A stretch of DNA of 64,000 nt from Perkinsus marinus ATCC 50983 (Eukaryota > Perkinsozoa > Perkinsida > Perkinsidae): positions 199,160 to 263,159 of the forward strand of contig NW_003205427.1 in the NCBI RefSeq assembly GCF_000006405.1, given 5' to 3'. Positions 11,346 to 19,291 of the stretch are shown here, one piece after another (positions within the stretch are counted from its first letter, which is position 1; every line of letters starts with the position of its first letter). Under the pieces are notes generated by a model. That model searched no databases, had not been told where the DNA came from, and was given only the letters and a program-made list of their open reading frames with translations. A program made the position numbers and the translations under genes.

Positions 11346-11617
11346 TGTAGAGTAAAGGATGGTCGATCACAACAGACCACGCCAGCTCCATTATAGAGCG
11401 GCTCCCTTTTCGTCGCGCATGCGTGCTTGTGCACGCGTACTCATGCTCATCAGATCGATCTCGCTATGGCCGGATGGCCCCTTTTTACGACGATTCAAGT
11501 TCTTAGGATGAGGGTTAAGTTTATATAAGAGATCATGAGACTGAGTAGTTCTTCTTTTGAGTCCAAATGGCACTTCCGAGTAGTGTTAGTCAACGAGGGG
11601 CTCCCGCTAATCCCACA
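11346..11617 (+). repeat. 5' LTR of the BEL/Pao-like element
   Basis: A 272-bp LTR from TGTAGAG to CCCACA. Relative to the 3' LTR it carries 27 extra bases (11512-11538) holding a TATA-like TTTATATAAG, bounded by ATGA direct repeats. The gag ATG (11567) lies inside it. Confidence 0.92.
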
Positions 11618-13117
11618 TCTGGCTCCGATGCGGGGACGCCCCCAATGTTTTGCGACATCTTTGTTCTCGAGGAGAGTGCCCCCGACGAAGCTCAAGTCCT
11701 TGACGCCCTTGGGGCCTCCCCGGACACCGATAAGTTGTCTGACATCGTTCTTGACTGCCTAGAGAAGGCCATTGTATCTGGCCAGCCATCTGAACTACAA
11801 TCTGTCGTAGACCAGCTATCCCACCATGTTCTGGTCTCTCTGGTGGACTCCATCCCTGAAGCCGTCAAGCTTTATCTAGTTGACATAGCCCACGACGAGA
11901 TCACGGACTACGTTCAAAAGCGCATTGGGGACGCCTGCGAGATAGCCTCGGCTGGGCTGGTGCCCTCCGAGACCACCAAGAAGCTGGTGGAGCATCTCCC
12001 CCCTATGGTGTTGCATACTGTCCTCCAGTCTGAGGTCATCGCCGGATTCCCCTCGGCGAAGGCTTTGGCGACCCACTGCCGGCGCAAGAATCTTTCCTCT
12101 CTTTTGGAACTCAAGAGTTCCGAGAGTAGCCCCTTCAGTCCTGACTGGGGAGCCCGGCTGGTTCAGCAAAAGCGAATGTCCTCCACCAGCAGTAATGAAC
12201 AGCCAGTCTCCGGTTCGCCACGGTTCTCGGCGCCCCTTATGGGTGGGCTTCAACCCCTAGTCGCCTCGAGTCACGACGATATCTCAAGATCGCGTGGAAG
12301 ACACTCGATCTCCCCATCTCGCGCGGTCTTCAGTGGTCTATCCTCCCAAATGGGTCCCTCAGGGTCAGCTCGTGAAAGTCATGTGATCCTGAGACCGAAC
12401 CCAGGAGCATCAAGTCAAGACAGGCGCAGGGTTGCCTCGAAAGACGCTGACAAGGCTGCGGCCGCTTTCAAGGGAGGTCCCTTCAAAGGCGTGTCAGACG
12501 CACGAGGTCTCTCCGGCTTTTGGAGACAAGTGGACCGTATGGTCTTGCGACGAGGTTGGCTTACCCGAGGGGCTGAGCATTACTTCCTTCTGACTAACTT
12601 AGTCGACGAATCGGCCTTAGAACAGGCTATTGCCGACAGGGACCCTATTACGGCTGACGACTTCGCACTGGCCGTTGACGCGATCCACTCGACTTTGAAG
12701 GAGGAGTGTGGCGGTCACTTTGAGGCGGAGAAGCTCCTGACTGAGCCTACGGGGCGCGGCCCACAAGAACCTTTGACTGATTACATTGGAAGGCTCGATG
12801 ACTGGCTACGACGTTGCTCACTCGCAGGGACTCCGCTCACTGACGCCCTTATTATCCGCGCCTTTCGCCGTGGTGTAAATGATGAGAACTGCCAGGAGGC
12901 CTCCTATGAGTATCCCGGGACATGGTCACGCTTTCGAGTCAAGGCTCTCACTCGCGCCGCTAGAGCCGATGCTGACCGGGCGAGTAAGCCCCGCAACCCG
13001 CCGAAAGCAATCGCCCCGACTGCAGCCGGTGACAGGGGGGCACCCTACGCCAGACCTGCGTCATCAGCAACGCCAACTTCCTCCTATAAAAAGGCGAGCT
13101 TTGCCGGAACTCACTGA
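11567..13117 (+). CDS. gag: Gag-like protein of the BEL/Pao-like element
   Basis: A 516-residue frame whose first 17 codons lie in the 5' LTR and which then reads through the primer-binding site. The N-terminal third is helical and acidic, the middle is Ser-rich. Residues about 300-470 (SGFWRQVDRM...LTDYIGRLDDWLRRC...LIIRAFRRGV) look like a retrotransposon capsid domain. It ends at TGA 13115-13117 without a CCHC zinc knuckle. The next frame (13090-14166) overlaps in -1 and supplies the zinc fingers, so ribosomal frameshifting around AAAAAGG (13088-13094) is likely. Confidence 0.85.
   Translation: MALPSSVSQRGAPANPTSGSDAGTPPMFCDIFVLEESAPDEAQVLDALGASPDTDKLSDIVLDCLEKAIVSGQPSELQSVVDQLSHHVLVSLVDSIPEAVKLYLVDIAHDEITDYVQKRIGDACEIASAGLVPSETTKKLVEHLPPMVLHTVLQSEVIAGFPSAKALATHCRRKNLSSLLELKSSESSPFSPDWGARLVQQKRMSSTSSNEQPVSGSPRFSAPLMGGLQPLVASSHDDISRSRGRHSISPSRAVFSGLSSQMGPSGSARESHVILRPNPGASSQDRRRVASKDADKAAAAFKGGPFKGVSDARGLSGFWRQVDRMVLRRGWLTRGAEHYFLLTNLVDESALEQAIADRDPITADDFALAVDAIHSTLKEECGGHFEAEKLLTEPTGRGPQEPLTDYIGRLDDWLRRCSLAGTPLTDALIIRAFRRGVNDENCQEASYEYPGTWSRFRVKALTRAARADADRASKPRNPPKAIAPTAAGDRGAPYARPASSATPTSSYKKASFAGTH
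11620..11635 (+). promoter_or_regulatory. Primer-binding site, tRNA-Asp-like
   Basis: TGGCTCCGATGCGGGG starts two bases after the LTR. Its complement ends CGGAGCCA, close to the 3' end of eukaryotic tRNA-Asp. The site is at the canonical place for priming minus-strand synthesis. It also lies inside the gag reading frame. Confidence 0.6.
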
Positions 13118-14166
13118 GAGGCAAATGTACAAAGGGAGAGCGGTGCCCTTTCAGACACCTAGGCCCTACAGAGTGTCGCCGATGGGCGGCTGAAGGGCGT
13201 TGTCGGTTTGGTAGCGCATGTAAGTTTCGCCACGACCGTACGGATGACAAAGCCACCTCAAAGGGTGGTGGCCACGGACGTTCCCAAGCCTCTTCCTCAC
13301 AGTCTCTCCAAGCAATAGCACCCGATGGGGACCCGGAAGAGTCCGCTCTATCTCGATCCTCAGAGGTTGAGGAAGAGCAGTTACAGATGCTTTGGGTGGT
13401 CAAACAGTCGTCCGAGTCCTGTCAGCACAGGCAACTCGGGCCGATGCTGACCTTATATCCCAAGGGACAGGCACCTCTCAAAGCCCTACTAGACTCGGGC
13501 GCTGTGAGGAATTACGTTGGCCGTGACCTGGCCACGCTCAGGGGGTGGACCATCACGCCATGTTCGACTTCCGCGAAGCTCGCGAACGGGTCTGTGGTGA
13601 AGCTGGATGGCACGGTCCAGGTCAAGGTTACTCGGCACGGGAAGGAGCACTTATTGAACTTCTCTGTGCTTCCCGGACGGGGGTCTCCGAACGGAGTCGA
13701 TGGCTCAACTTGCATACTGGGAGTCCAGTCCATGTGCGCGCTTAAGATTTCTATGTACTTTGACGAGGTGGACGGAAGCCGCCAGGTGACGATTCGCAGC
13801 CCCGCCCAGCGCCAGGGGGAGCTTGCCCCGGCAAGGCTGGAGGAGGAGGGTCGTCTCCACTTCGTGGTTCTCGAGAACGAGGACCTATCAGTAATGGTCG
13901 TTGAGGATAGCGACAATTTGGTTCTGCGGTGCGAGGAGCTCTCCAATGAGACTTTGCTTGATGCCCCTTCGACCTATCGCACACGCTCTACGCTTCCGAA
14001 CAGTTCCGCTCGGCTCACCGAAAACTGGCGCCAGGTCAAGGCAGCACCGGACTATTCTATTAAGATTGCTTGCCGAGTCAGAGACGAAGGACTGCCCAGA
14101 GCACACACACGCGGTGGAGGTCCGCTGGACATCATCCCCACTCGTTCGGCAAGGACCGGTTTATGA
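13090..14166 (+). CDS. pro: CCCH zinc fingers plus retropepsin, -1 frame relative to gag
   Basis: The frame opens after a TAA at 13087-13089. It first encodes two tandem CCCH fingers: C-x7-C-x5-C-x3-H (13102-13158) and C-x8-C-x5-C-x3-H (13174-13233). A Ser/Glu-rich linker follows, then an aspartic protease: LLDSGAVRNYV (active-site DSG) and CILGVQSMCAL, the distal ILG motif. The first ATG is at 13387, downstream of the fingers, so expression most likely depends on frameshifting from gag. The frame closes at TGA 14164-14166, overlapping the pol frame by at least 266 bp. Confidence 0.85.
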   Translation, partial: KGELCRNSLRGKCTKGERCPFRHLGPTECRRWAAEGRCRFGSACKFRHDRTDDKATSKGGGHGRSQASSSQSLQAIAPDGDPEESALSRSSEVEEEQLQMLWVVKQSSESCQHRQLGPMLTLYPKGQAPLKALLDSGAVRNYVGRDLATLRGWTITPCSTSAKLANGSVVKLDGTVQVKVTRHGKEHLLNFSVLPGRGSPNGVDGSTCILGVQSMCALKISMYFDEVDGSRQVTIRSPAQRQGELAPARLEEEGRLHFVVLENEDLSVMVVEDSDNLVLRCEELSNETLLDAPSTYRTRSTLPNSSARLTENWRQVKAAPDYSIKIACRVRDEGLPRAHTRGGGPLDIIPTRSARTGL

Positions 14167-17100
14167 CTACTCGAAAAGCCTTTTCGCGGCACTCGACTCC
14201 CCCCAGCAGAAGTCGTACCATGAAGAGCTGGAGCGGTTTCAGTCCCGGGGATGGTGGGAACCTCTGCACGAAGACGGGGTTGACGGCAAGGGTGGGGTCG
14301 CCCTACCCGAGGCCATTGCCTTTCCAGTGGTACAAGGTGTGAAAGTCAGGCCATGCATTGATTTGCGCCGGGGAAATGCTATCTCGCCGCCAAGTTCTTA
14401 TCCAGGCGACTCTTGCGCGGTCATCCTTGCCCAAGTCCGTGTTGCCATTGCGGCGATCGCCCGAGCGGCGAGACAGAGGCAAAAGGAAGGGGCCAAGCCA
14501 GAGCGCTTATCCTTTTGTACCCTGGACGCGGCGACCGCCTTCTATAGAATCACGCTCCATGACCGCACCGCTGTGATCAGGTCGCTCGGTCGCCGGTTTG
14601 TGGCACGTCGACTGGTATTTGGGCTTCGCTGTGGTCCAGCAGTGCTACGCGAAGCACTCACATGTTTGATCGATGACGCCATGCTGCGCGTGAGTTCCGA
14701 AATCAACGATCCTCTGCTACTCCACTGGGAGTATGTGGATGATATCTGCCTACTTGGCGGACACCAGGCCGTCCAGCGCCTCAAGTCGGAGATCATCTGC
14801 TTGGGTGGCTCATGGGGGTTTGAGTTCACCCCTGCGAAGTGTCATTTACTGACGTTCTCTTCGGAAGGGCAGGTTGAGAGATTCGACTCCTTCCGCCACC
14901 TTGGCGTCGACTTTACGTATCGTGAAGACCACCCAACCGGTCAAGGGACCCTAGTTCTTCGGTGCGTTACCGCCTCCGAGCCGCACTCTCAGACCTTCAG
15001 AGAGGGCCAAAGAGTTTGCAAGCGTTCCCTGTTCCGAGCGGCTGGTGCCGCCTTTGATCCTCTCGGTCTTCACGGCGACAGGGGCCTGGCAGCCGACTAT
15101 ATACGGAGAGTATCTGGTAAGTGGAAAGCAGGCTGGGACCAAGATGTTCCTCTGGGGAAGGACGAGGCTAAGACGCTAACAATCGCTATCGGCATCCTCA
15201 GCGCTCGTTCGAGAGATTGTGACCATGAGGTCAGCTTTGTGGCGGACACCCTGGAGGTCGCCTGTGATGCCAGTCCCTTTGGCATTGGATTTATCGCCAC
15301 GCTGTCTAGCGGAAGTTCGTCTCGTGTGGCGCTCTCCAGCAGAGCCAGAGCCCTGCGCGGACCGATGCTCAACTGGCACCAAAACCGTAAAGAGGCTTAC
15401 GGACTGGCAGCAGCGCACGTGTTCGCCGACGCGTTGGTTCCTCATCTTAATGGCCTGGGTCTGAAGTTTCTCTCCGACTCACGAACCGCGCTTTCATGGT
15501 TACGAGGTGGCTCGAAGCTCACATGCAAGTCGGTCGAGCGTCTCGCAATATCTCGGCTCTGCGAAGCTATCGCCGATGTGCGCGAGGCCTGGCAACGGAA
15601 GTACATGTTGACCCCCGAGCTGTTGCATATCCCTGCGGAGCAGAACTCCGAGTCGGACAGCCTCAGCAGGCTCGCTTTTTCCTGGGGTATCCCCGACAGT
15701 ATCATCTTCGAAGGTCGCGGTGTGATGCACACCAAAGCGGTCGCGGTTTTTGATGAAGACGGCGGCTCAGGCTCCTCTGAAGATTATCCTACCGTATGTG
15801 AAGTTGAGAATCAGCTAAGGGTCATTGCAACAGTCCATCCAGCATCGCAAGGCGTCCTGGAGTTCGGTATGGAGCATGGAAGACCATCCAGGCAGCGGCT
15901 CCTCGCTCTCCAGTGGGCTTCCCCGACGGCCAACTTTATACTCAGATCCCTCGGTTCATCCCCACCACCGGACGTTGCCCCGGTAGGGCCCGCTACAGCC
16001 CCGATACCGGGAGTGGCGGCAGAACTTCCTGATTTCTCTTTGGCTGACGATGGTATTCTAATGAAGAGGTCCCAAACCCCGAAGGTGAACGGAGTCTCCG
16101 CGACTCGTACATGTTATTATGTTCCCACGGATACTTCCGAGGGAAAGCAGCACGCACATTCGATCGTCGATGCATACCATCGTGAAACTGGCTGCCTTAA
16201 TCGTCGTTACATACGATGGTTGGTGTCCAGATGCTTTCATATACCTCGGCTCCGTTCCTTCATTGAGGTTGTGTGCGGCACCTGTGAAGGGTGTCGTTTG
16301 TCATTTAACAGGCGCTTTTATTCCACAACTGACTCAGCTCGCTCTCTTCGCACTGGCGTGCAGGAGTGTTGGTCTACGGTTTCAGCTGACCTTGCCGAGA
16401 TGGGCTGGGATCGCAAGCGCAGACTTTGCGCGGTATTGGTGCTGACGTGCCATTTTAGCGGATTCACTGTGGTATCCCCTTTGAAGGATCAGAAAAGTGC
16501 CACAGTGGCGACCGAGATGGCTAGCCTCTTCGATTTATTGGGTGCTCCGGCCTTGCTTCGCACTGATGGAGGCCCGTGTTTCCGTGGACGTCCACTAGCT
16601 GAAATGCTCTCGCTAAGAGCAGTGGAGCATCGGGTGGTGTCGCCATATGCTCCTTTTTCAAACGGCTTAGCAGAGCGCGCTGTCGCCAGTGTCAAGTTCC
16701 TGGCGAGGCAGCTCGGTGATAAGAAGACCTGGCCAACAACGTTAGGGAAGGTTATCCGTCGGCTCAATTGTAAGCCTTTTTTGGACACTGACTTTTCACC
16801 TTTTGAGATATTCTACGGTCGTGTATCCCGGTTGAGCCCTGAGAATTCGCTTGCACAAGGGGCTGTTGACGGTGGTGCCCCCGTTGCTAGAGCAGAGGTC
16901 CGCGATGAAATTACCAAGCTCGTCAAAGCTGCTATCGCAGCTCGCGAGCAGGTCTTGAGCGATGTCCGTGGTCTCCGCAGGAAGGGACCGCCACCGGTCG
17001 GCTCAACTGTTGTTCTTTTCAACCCTGACACACTGGGACGCGGCGGTAGGTACGCTCCTGATGTGTACCGCGTGCATGAGATTGTACGCGGGGTTGTTCT

Positions 17101-17209
17101 AAGATTAGTTAATGCCTCGATCCCACCGGACGAGGTCACATCCCAATTGATTAAGGAAACTCATTATGCCAACGTTCGTCCTTGTAATCTTCCATCCGGG
17201 GGCATGTAG
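13901..17209 (+). CDS. pol: Reverse transcriptase-RNase H-integrase of the BEL/Pao-like element
   Basis: The open frame is 1,102 codons, in the gag frame, that is +1 relative to the protease frame. RT spans about residues 110-360 with YVDD at about 278. The Pao-type FDPLGL stretch is at about 385. RNase H has Asp at about 456 (ACDAS), EAYGL, SDSRTAL and SDSLSRL. Integrase has an HHCC zinc finger (H..H at about 753-760, C..C at about 792-798) and a D,D,E core at about residues 830 (SADLAEM), 889 (RTDGG) and 925 (GLAERAV). The frame stops five bases into the 3' LTR. The first 60-70 codons overlap the protease frame and may not be translated. Whether the +1 step is programmed or a mutation cannot be told from one copy. 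Confidence 0.92.
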   Translation: MRIATIWFCGARSSPMRLCLMPLRPIAHALRFRTVPLGSPKTGARSRQHRTILLRLLAESETKDCPEHTHAVEVRWTSSPLVRQGPVYDYSKSLFAALDSPQQKSYHEELERFQSRGWWEPLHEDGVDGKGGVALPEAIAFPVVQGVKVRPCIDLRRGNAISPPSSYPGDSCAVILAQVRVAIAAIARAARQRQKEGAKPERLSFCTLDAATAFYRITLHDRTAVIRSLGRRFVARRLVFGLRCGPAVLREALTCLIDDAMLRVSSEINDPLLLHWEYVDDICLLGGHQAVQRLKSEIICLGGSWGFEFTPAKCHLLTFSSEGQVERFDSFRHLGVDFTYREDHPTGQGTLVLRCVTASEPHSQTFREGQRVCKRSLFRAAGAAFDPLGLHGDRGLAADYIRRVSGKWKAGWDQDVPLGKDEAKTLTIAIGILSARSRDCDHEVSFVADTLEVACDASPFGIGFIATLSSGSSSRVALSSRARALRGPMLNWHQNRKEAYGLAAAHVFADALVPHLNGLGLKFLSDSRTALSWLRGGSKLTCKSVERLAISRLCEAIADVREAWQRKYMLTPELLHIPAEQNSESDSLSRLAFSWGIPDSIIFEGRGVMHTKAVAVFDEDGGSGSSEDYPTVCEVENQLRVIATVHPASQGVLEFGMEHGRPSRQRLLALQWASPTANFILRSLGSSPPPDVAPVGPATAPIPGVAAELPDFSLADDGILMKRSQTPKVNGVSATRTCYYVPTDTSEGKQHAHSIVDAYHRETGCLNRRYIRWLVSRCFHIPRLRSFIEVVCGTCEGCRLSFNRRFYSTTDSARSLRTGVQECWSTVSADLAEMGWDRKRRLCAVLVLTCHFSGFTVVSPLKDQKSATVATEMASLFDLLGAPALLRTDGGPCFRGRPLAEMLSLRAVEHRVVSPYAPFSNGLAERAVASVKFLARQLGDKKTWPTTLGKVIRRLNCKPFLDTDFSPFEIFYGRVSRLSPENSLAQGAVDGGAPVARAEVRDEITKLVKAAIAAREQVLSDVRGLRRKGPPPVGSTVVLFNPDTLGRGGRYAPDVYRVHEIVRGVVLRLVNASIPPDEVTSQLIKETHYANVRPCNLPSGGM

Positions 17210-17449
17210 AGTAAAGGATGGTCGATCACAACAGACCACGCCAGCTCCATTATAGAGCGGCTCCCTTTTCGTCGCGCATGCGTGCTTGTGCACGCGTACT
17301 CATGCTCATCAGATCGATCTCGCTATGGCCGGATGGCCCCTTTTTACGACGATTCAAGTTCTTAGGATGAGACTGAGTAGTTCTTCTTCTGAGTCCAAAT
17401 GGCACTTCCGAGTAGTGTTAGTCAACGAGGGGCTCCCGCTAATCCCACA
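17205..17449 (+). repeat. 3' LTR of the BEL/Pao-like element
   Basis: A 245-bp LTR, identical to the 5' LTR except for the missing 27-bp TATA-containing segment and a T/C difference in the CTTCTG stretch. It is followed directly by the CATGG target duplicate. Confidence 0.92.
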
Positions 17450-17454
17450 CATGG

Positions 17455-17522
17455 GTATCGGGGAGTCGACTTTCGGTGTGGTGGAGACAAAACTCAGGTG
17501 GCTTTCTACTGTGGCACAGTGA
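17455..17522 (+). CDS. Gene-like frame interrupted by the BEL/Pao-like element (downstream piece)
   Basis: A short open stretch (GIGESTFGVVETKLRW...) ending in TGA at 17520-17522 is in frame with 11215-11345 once the element and one target duplicate are set aside. The codon spanning the junction is intact. It supports insertion into a reading frame, but the host protein is unknown. Confidence 0.4.
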
Positions 17523-17680
17523 AGGGACGGACACAGTCGTTGGTCTGTGAAGGTGGGGCCTCCTAATGACAATGATACAGAGTCACCAACCGCTTCAGCG
17601 GCACCCATCCCAGCTAGGGACGAAGCCACCAATCCGCAATCTAGGATCTGGAAATCCTGGATGGATTTCATGGTAAAGGA

Positions 17681-18963
17681 ACGGAGGAGGGTATCAGTGC
17701 TGTAGTAGGTGTGTGTCTTGGTCTCCTCAGCAACTGTGGTTGGCCACGTCATGGGTTCATAGAGGAGTCTATGGGAGGAACCTTTCTGTGGAAGGAGATC
17801 GCCACCCCCTTTCCCTTGCCCCAGGGCATACAGCGTATATTGAACGAGACGCTGTAGGTGGAAGTTGGTGTGCCCATCGAACATTGAGGTTTAGATGGTT
17901 TCTTGCTGTCGAAGGAGTAGCATGTCTGTAATCAGAGGCGGCTAGACTAGTGCGAGTGAGTTTTGAAATTGATTGTTCGGAGTAGCAGACTGTCCTCGGG
18001 CAAGAGAGCTGACGGCTCCGAGTGGAATCCATGTGAAGACTGAATCACTTGATCCTTTCTAAGCTCCATGCTTAGCCTTGACTGCTCACGGAAGTGGATA
18101 GTGAGCTCGTCGGGAGGCCTCAATTGACGCTCCCGAGTATTCCAGAACTGAGTGCTATCTTGGTGATCACTTCGGACGACCTTTGCGTCGTAGTGCAAGC
18201 AGACATGACTGAACGTTTTATACTTCATCAGGAGCTCAGATTGAGTCTTGCTAGGGGCCTCATTTCCATGTGATCAATCCATGCCTTCACCTTGTTTCGT
18301 TATCGCATGGAAGTAACAGTAGTAGTATTGGTGATGGTAATTGATTTTCTCGATTTTGTCGAAGATATTGTATGATATCCCTCCCCCTCCTCTCAAGAGA
18401 GAGCTTTAAGACGTTATGGAAGCCTTTGGTCCCATTTCTCGTTATTGCATCGCTGCTGGTCGAATTGAAGCACAAGCATGCGTGGTCGGGACTGCTCCCC
18501 TCCTTTAGGGAAGTAAGAGGCATTGTTTAGCTCAGGTGTCTGGGCGGTGGTTATCAATTTGGGAAAATAATATGCACATGTGTCGGCGACAATGTGAAAA
18601 TTTTGAGGAAATTACTGTTGGTTTCTGTACACTTTTACATTGAGTCGTATATGAACTCTTATGATTAGTGAGGAAACTCCTGAGCCCAGCTGAGGAAAGC
18701 GAACATACATTTCCAACACTGGTGGTTGTCACCTTAGGTGATAGAATATTTACAGTCCCTCTCGAGCCAGGACACCAGTTGTATAAAAGAATACAGTCTT
18801 ATCGGAGGTGACTGTCGTCACTGCTGTGGTAGCGTAACAACTTTTTTGTTGTTGTTCAGTTATAGTTTTCCTATCGACCGTTTGTGGTATACCAATATCG
18901 GCCGTGGAGGTGACAGGAGGGATTCTCCTGAAGTGGTATGCTCTGACTACTCGTCATGTGCGT
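17681..18963. repeat. Segmental duplication, copy 2, part A (left of gypsy element)
   Basis: Counterpart of 3890-5229, with several short deletions. It contains a MITE at 18556-18720, the equivalent of the copy at 4820-4986. Its right end is the GCGT target site of the gypsy-like element. Confidence 0.85.
18556..18720 (-). repeat. MITE-like element, family 1 (copy 2)
   Basis: Duplicate of the element at 4820-4986, including the CCCAGCTGAGG block and the TTCCAACACTGG end. Confidence 0.6.
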
Positions 18964-19254
18964 TGTGACGACCGCAAGCTCTTCCTCAATCATAGCTCAA
19001 AGGTTGGTCCTTCACTGAGACGCAATTCGGTAACGGGTAGAGAGAGAGATGATACCAGGTGCCGAATCTCTGCTGATGCAGATGACAGACGTTCAGAAAA
19101 AGGTTGAGATAACCCTGAATTGAATGCAATAGTGAAGAATGACGTACTTGCCGGAACGACGAACGATCAACAATCGATATCGTACTAGAGGCAACTATGG
19201 CCGTTACACTATTGCATGAAAGTATCTTCGTGCATATCTACGATAACCGTCACA
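18964..19254 (-). repeat. 3' LTR of the gypsy-like element (minus-strand sense)
   Basis: 291 bp, 37 nt beyond the polyprotein stop. A short TAGGGGGCCC run directly precedes it and could serve as polypurine tract, though it is short and interrupted. Confidence 0.92.
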
Positions 19255-19291
19255 GGGCCCCCTAGACTGAGGCGAGCATGTGAGGATCAGT

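Larger units (their letters stand above)
11346..17449 (+). mobile_element. BEL/Pao-like LTR retrotransposon, full length (6,104 bp)
   Basis: Both LTRs run TG...CA and a 5-bp target duplication CATGG flanks the element (11341-11345 and 17450-17454). Internal order is gag, zinc fingers plus protease, reverse transcriptase, RNase H, integrase. Between RT and RNase H the sequence FDPLGL...W..GWDQDVP matches the signature of the Pao-type (peptidase A17) region, which is why I place it with BEL/Pao; a 5-bp duplication also fits. Coding is spread over three overlapping frames. All catalytic motifs are visible, but the LTRs differ by a 27-bp indel and at least one substitution, so it is not brand new. 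Confidence 0.9.

Noticed and set aside
13512-13946. Minus-strand 144-codon frame
   Set aside because: It lies antisense to the protease frame of the retrotransposon and has no family resemblance.
17354-17884. Minus-strand 176-codon frame as a single gene
   Set aside because: It runs from duplicated sequence into the 3' LTR, so it is a composite created by the insertion.
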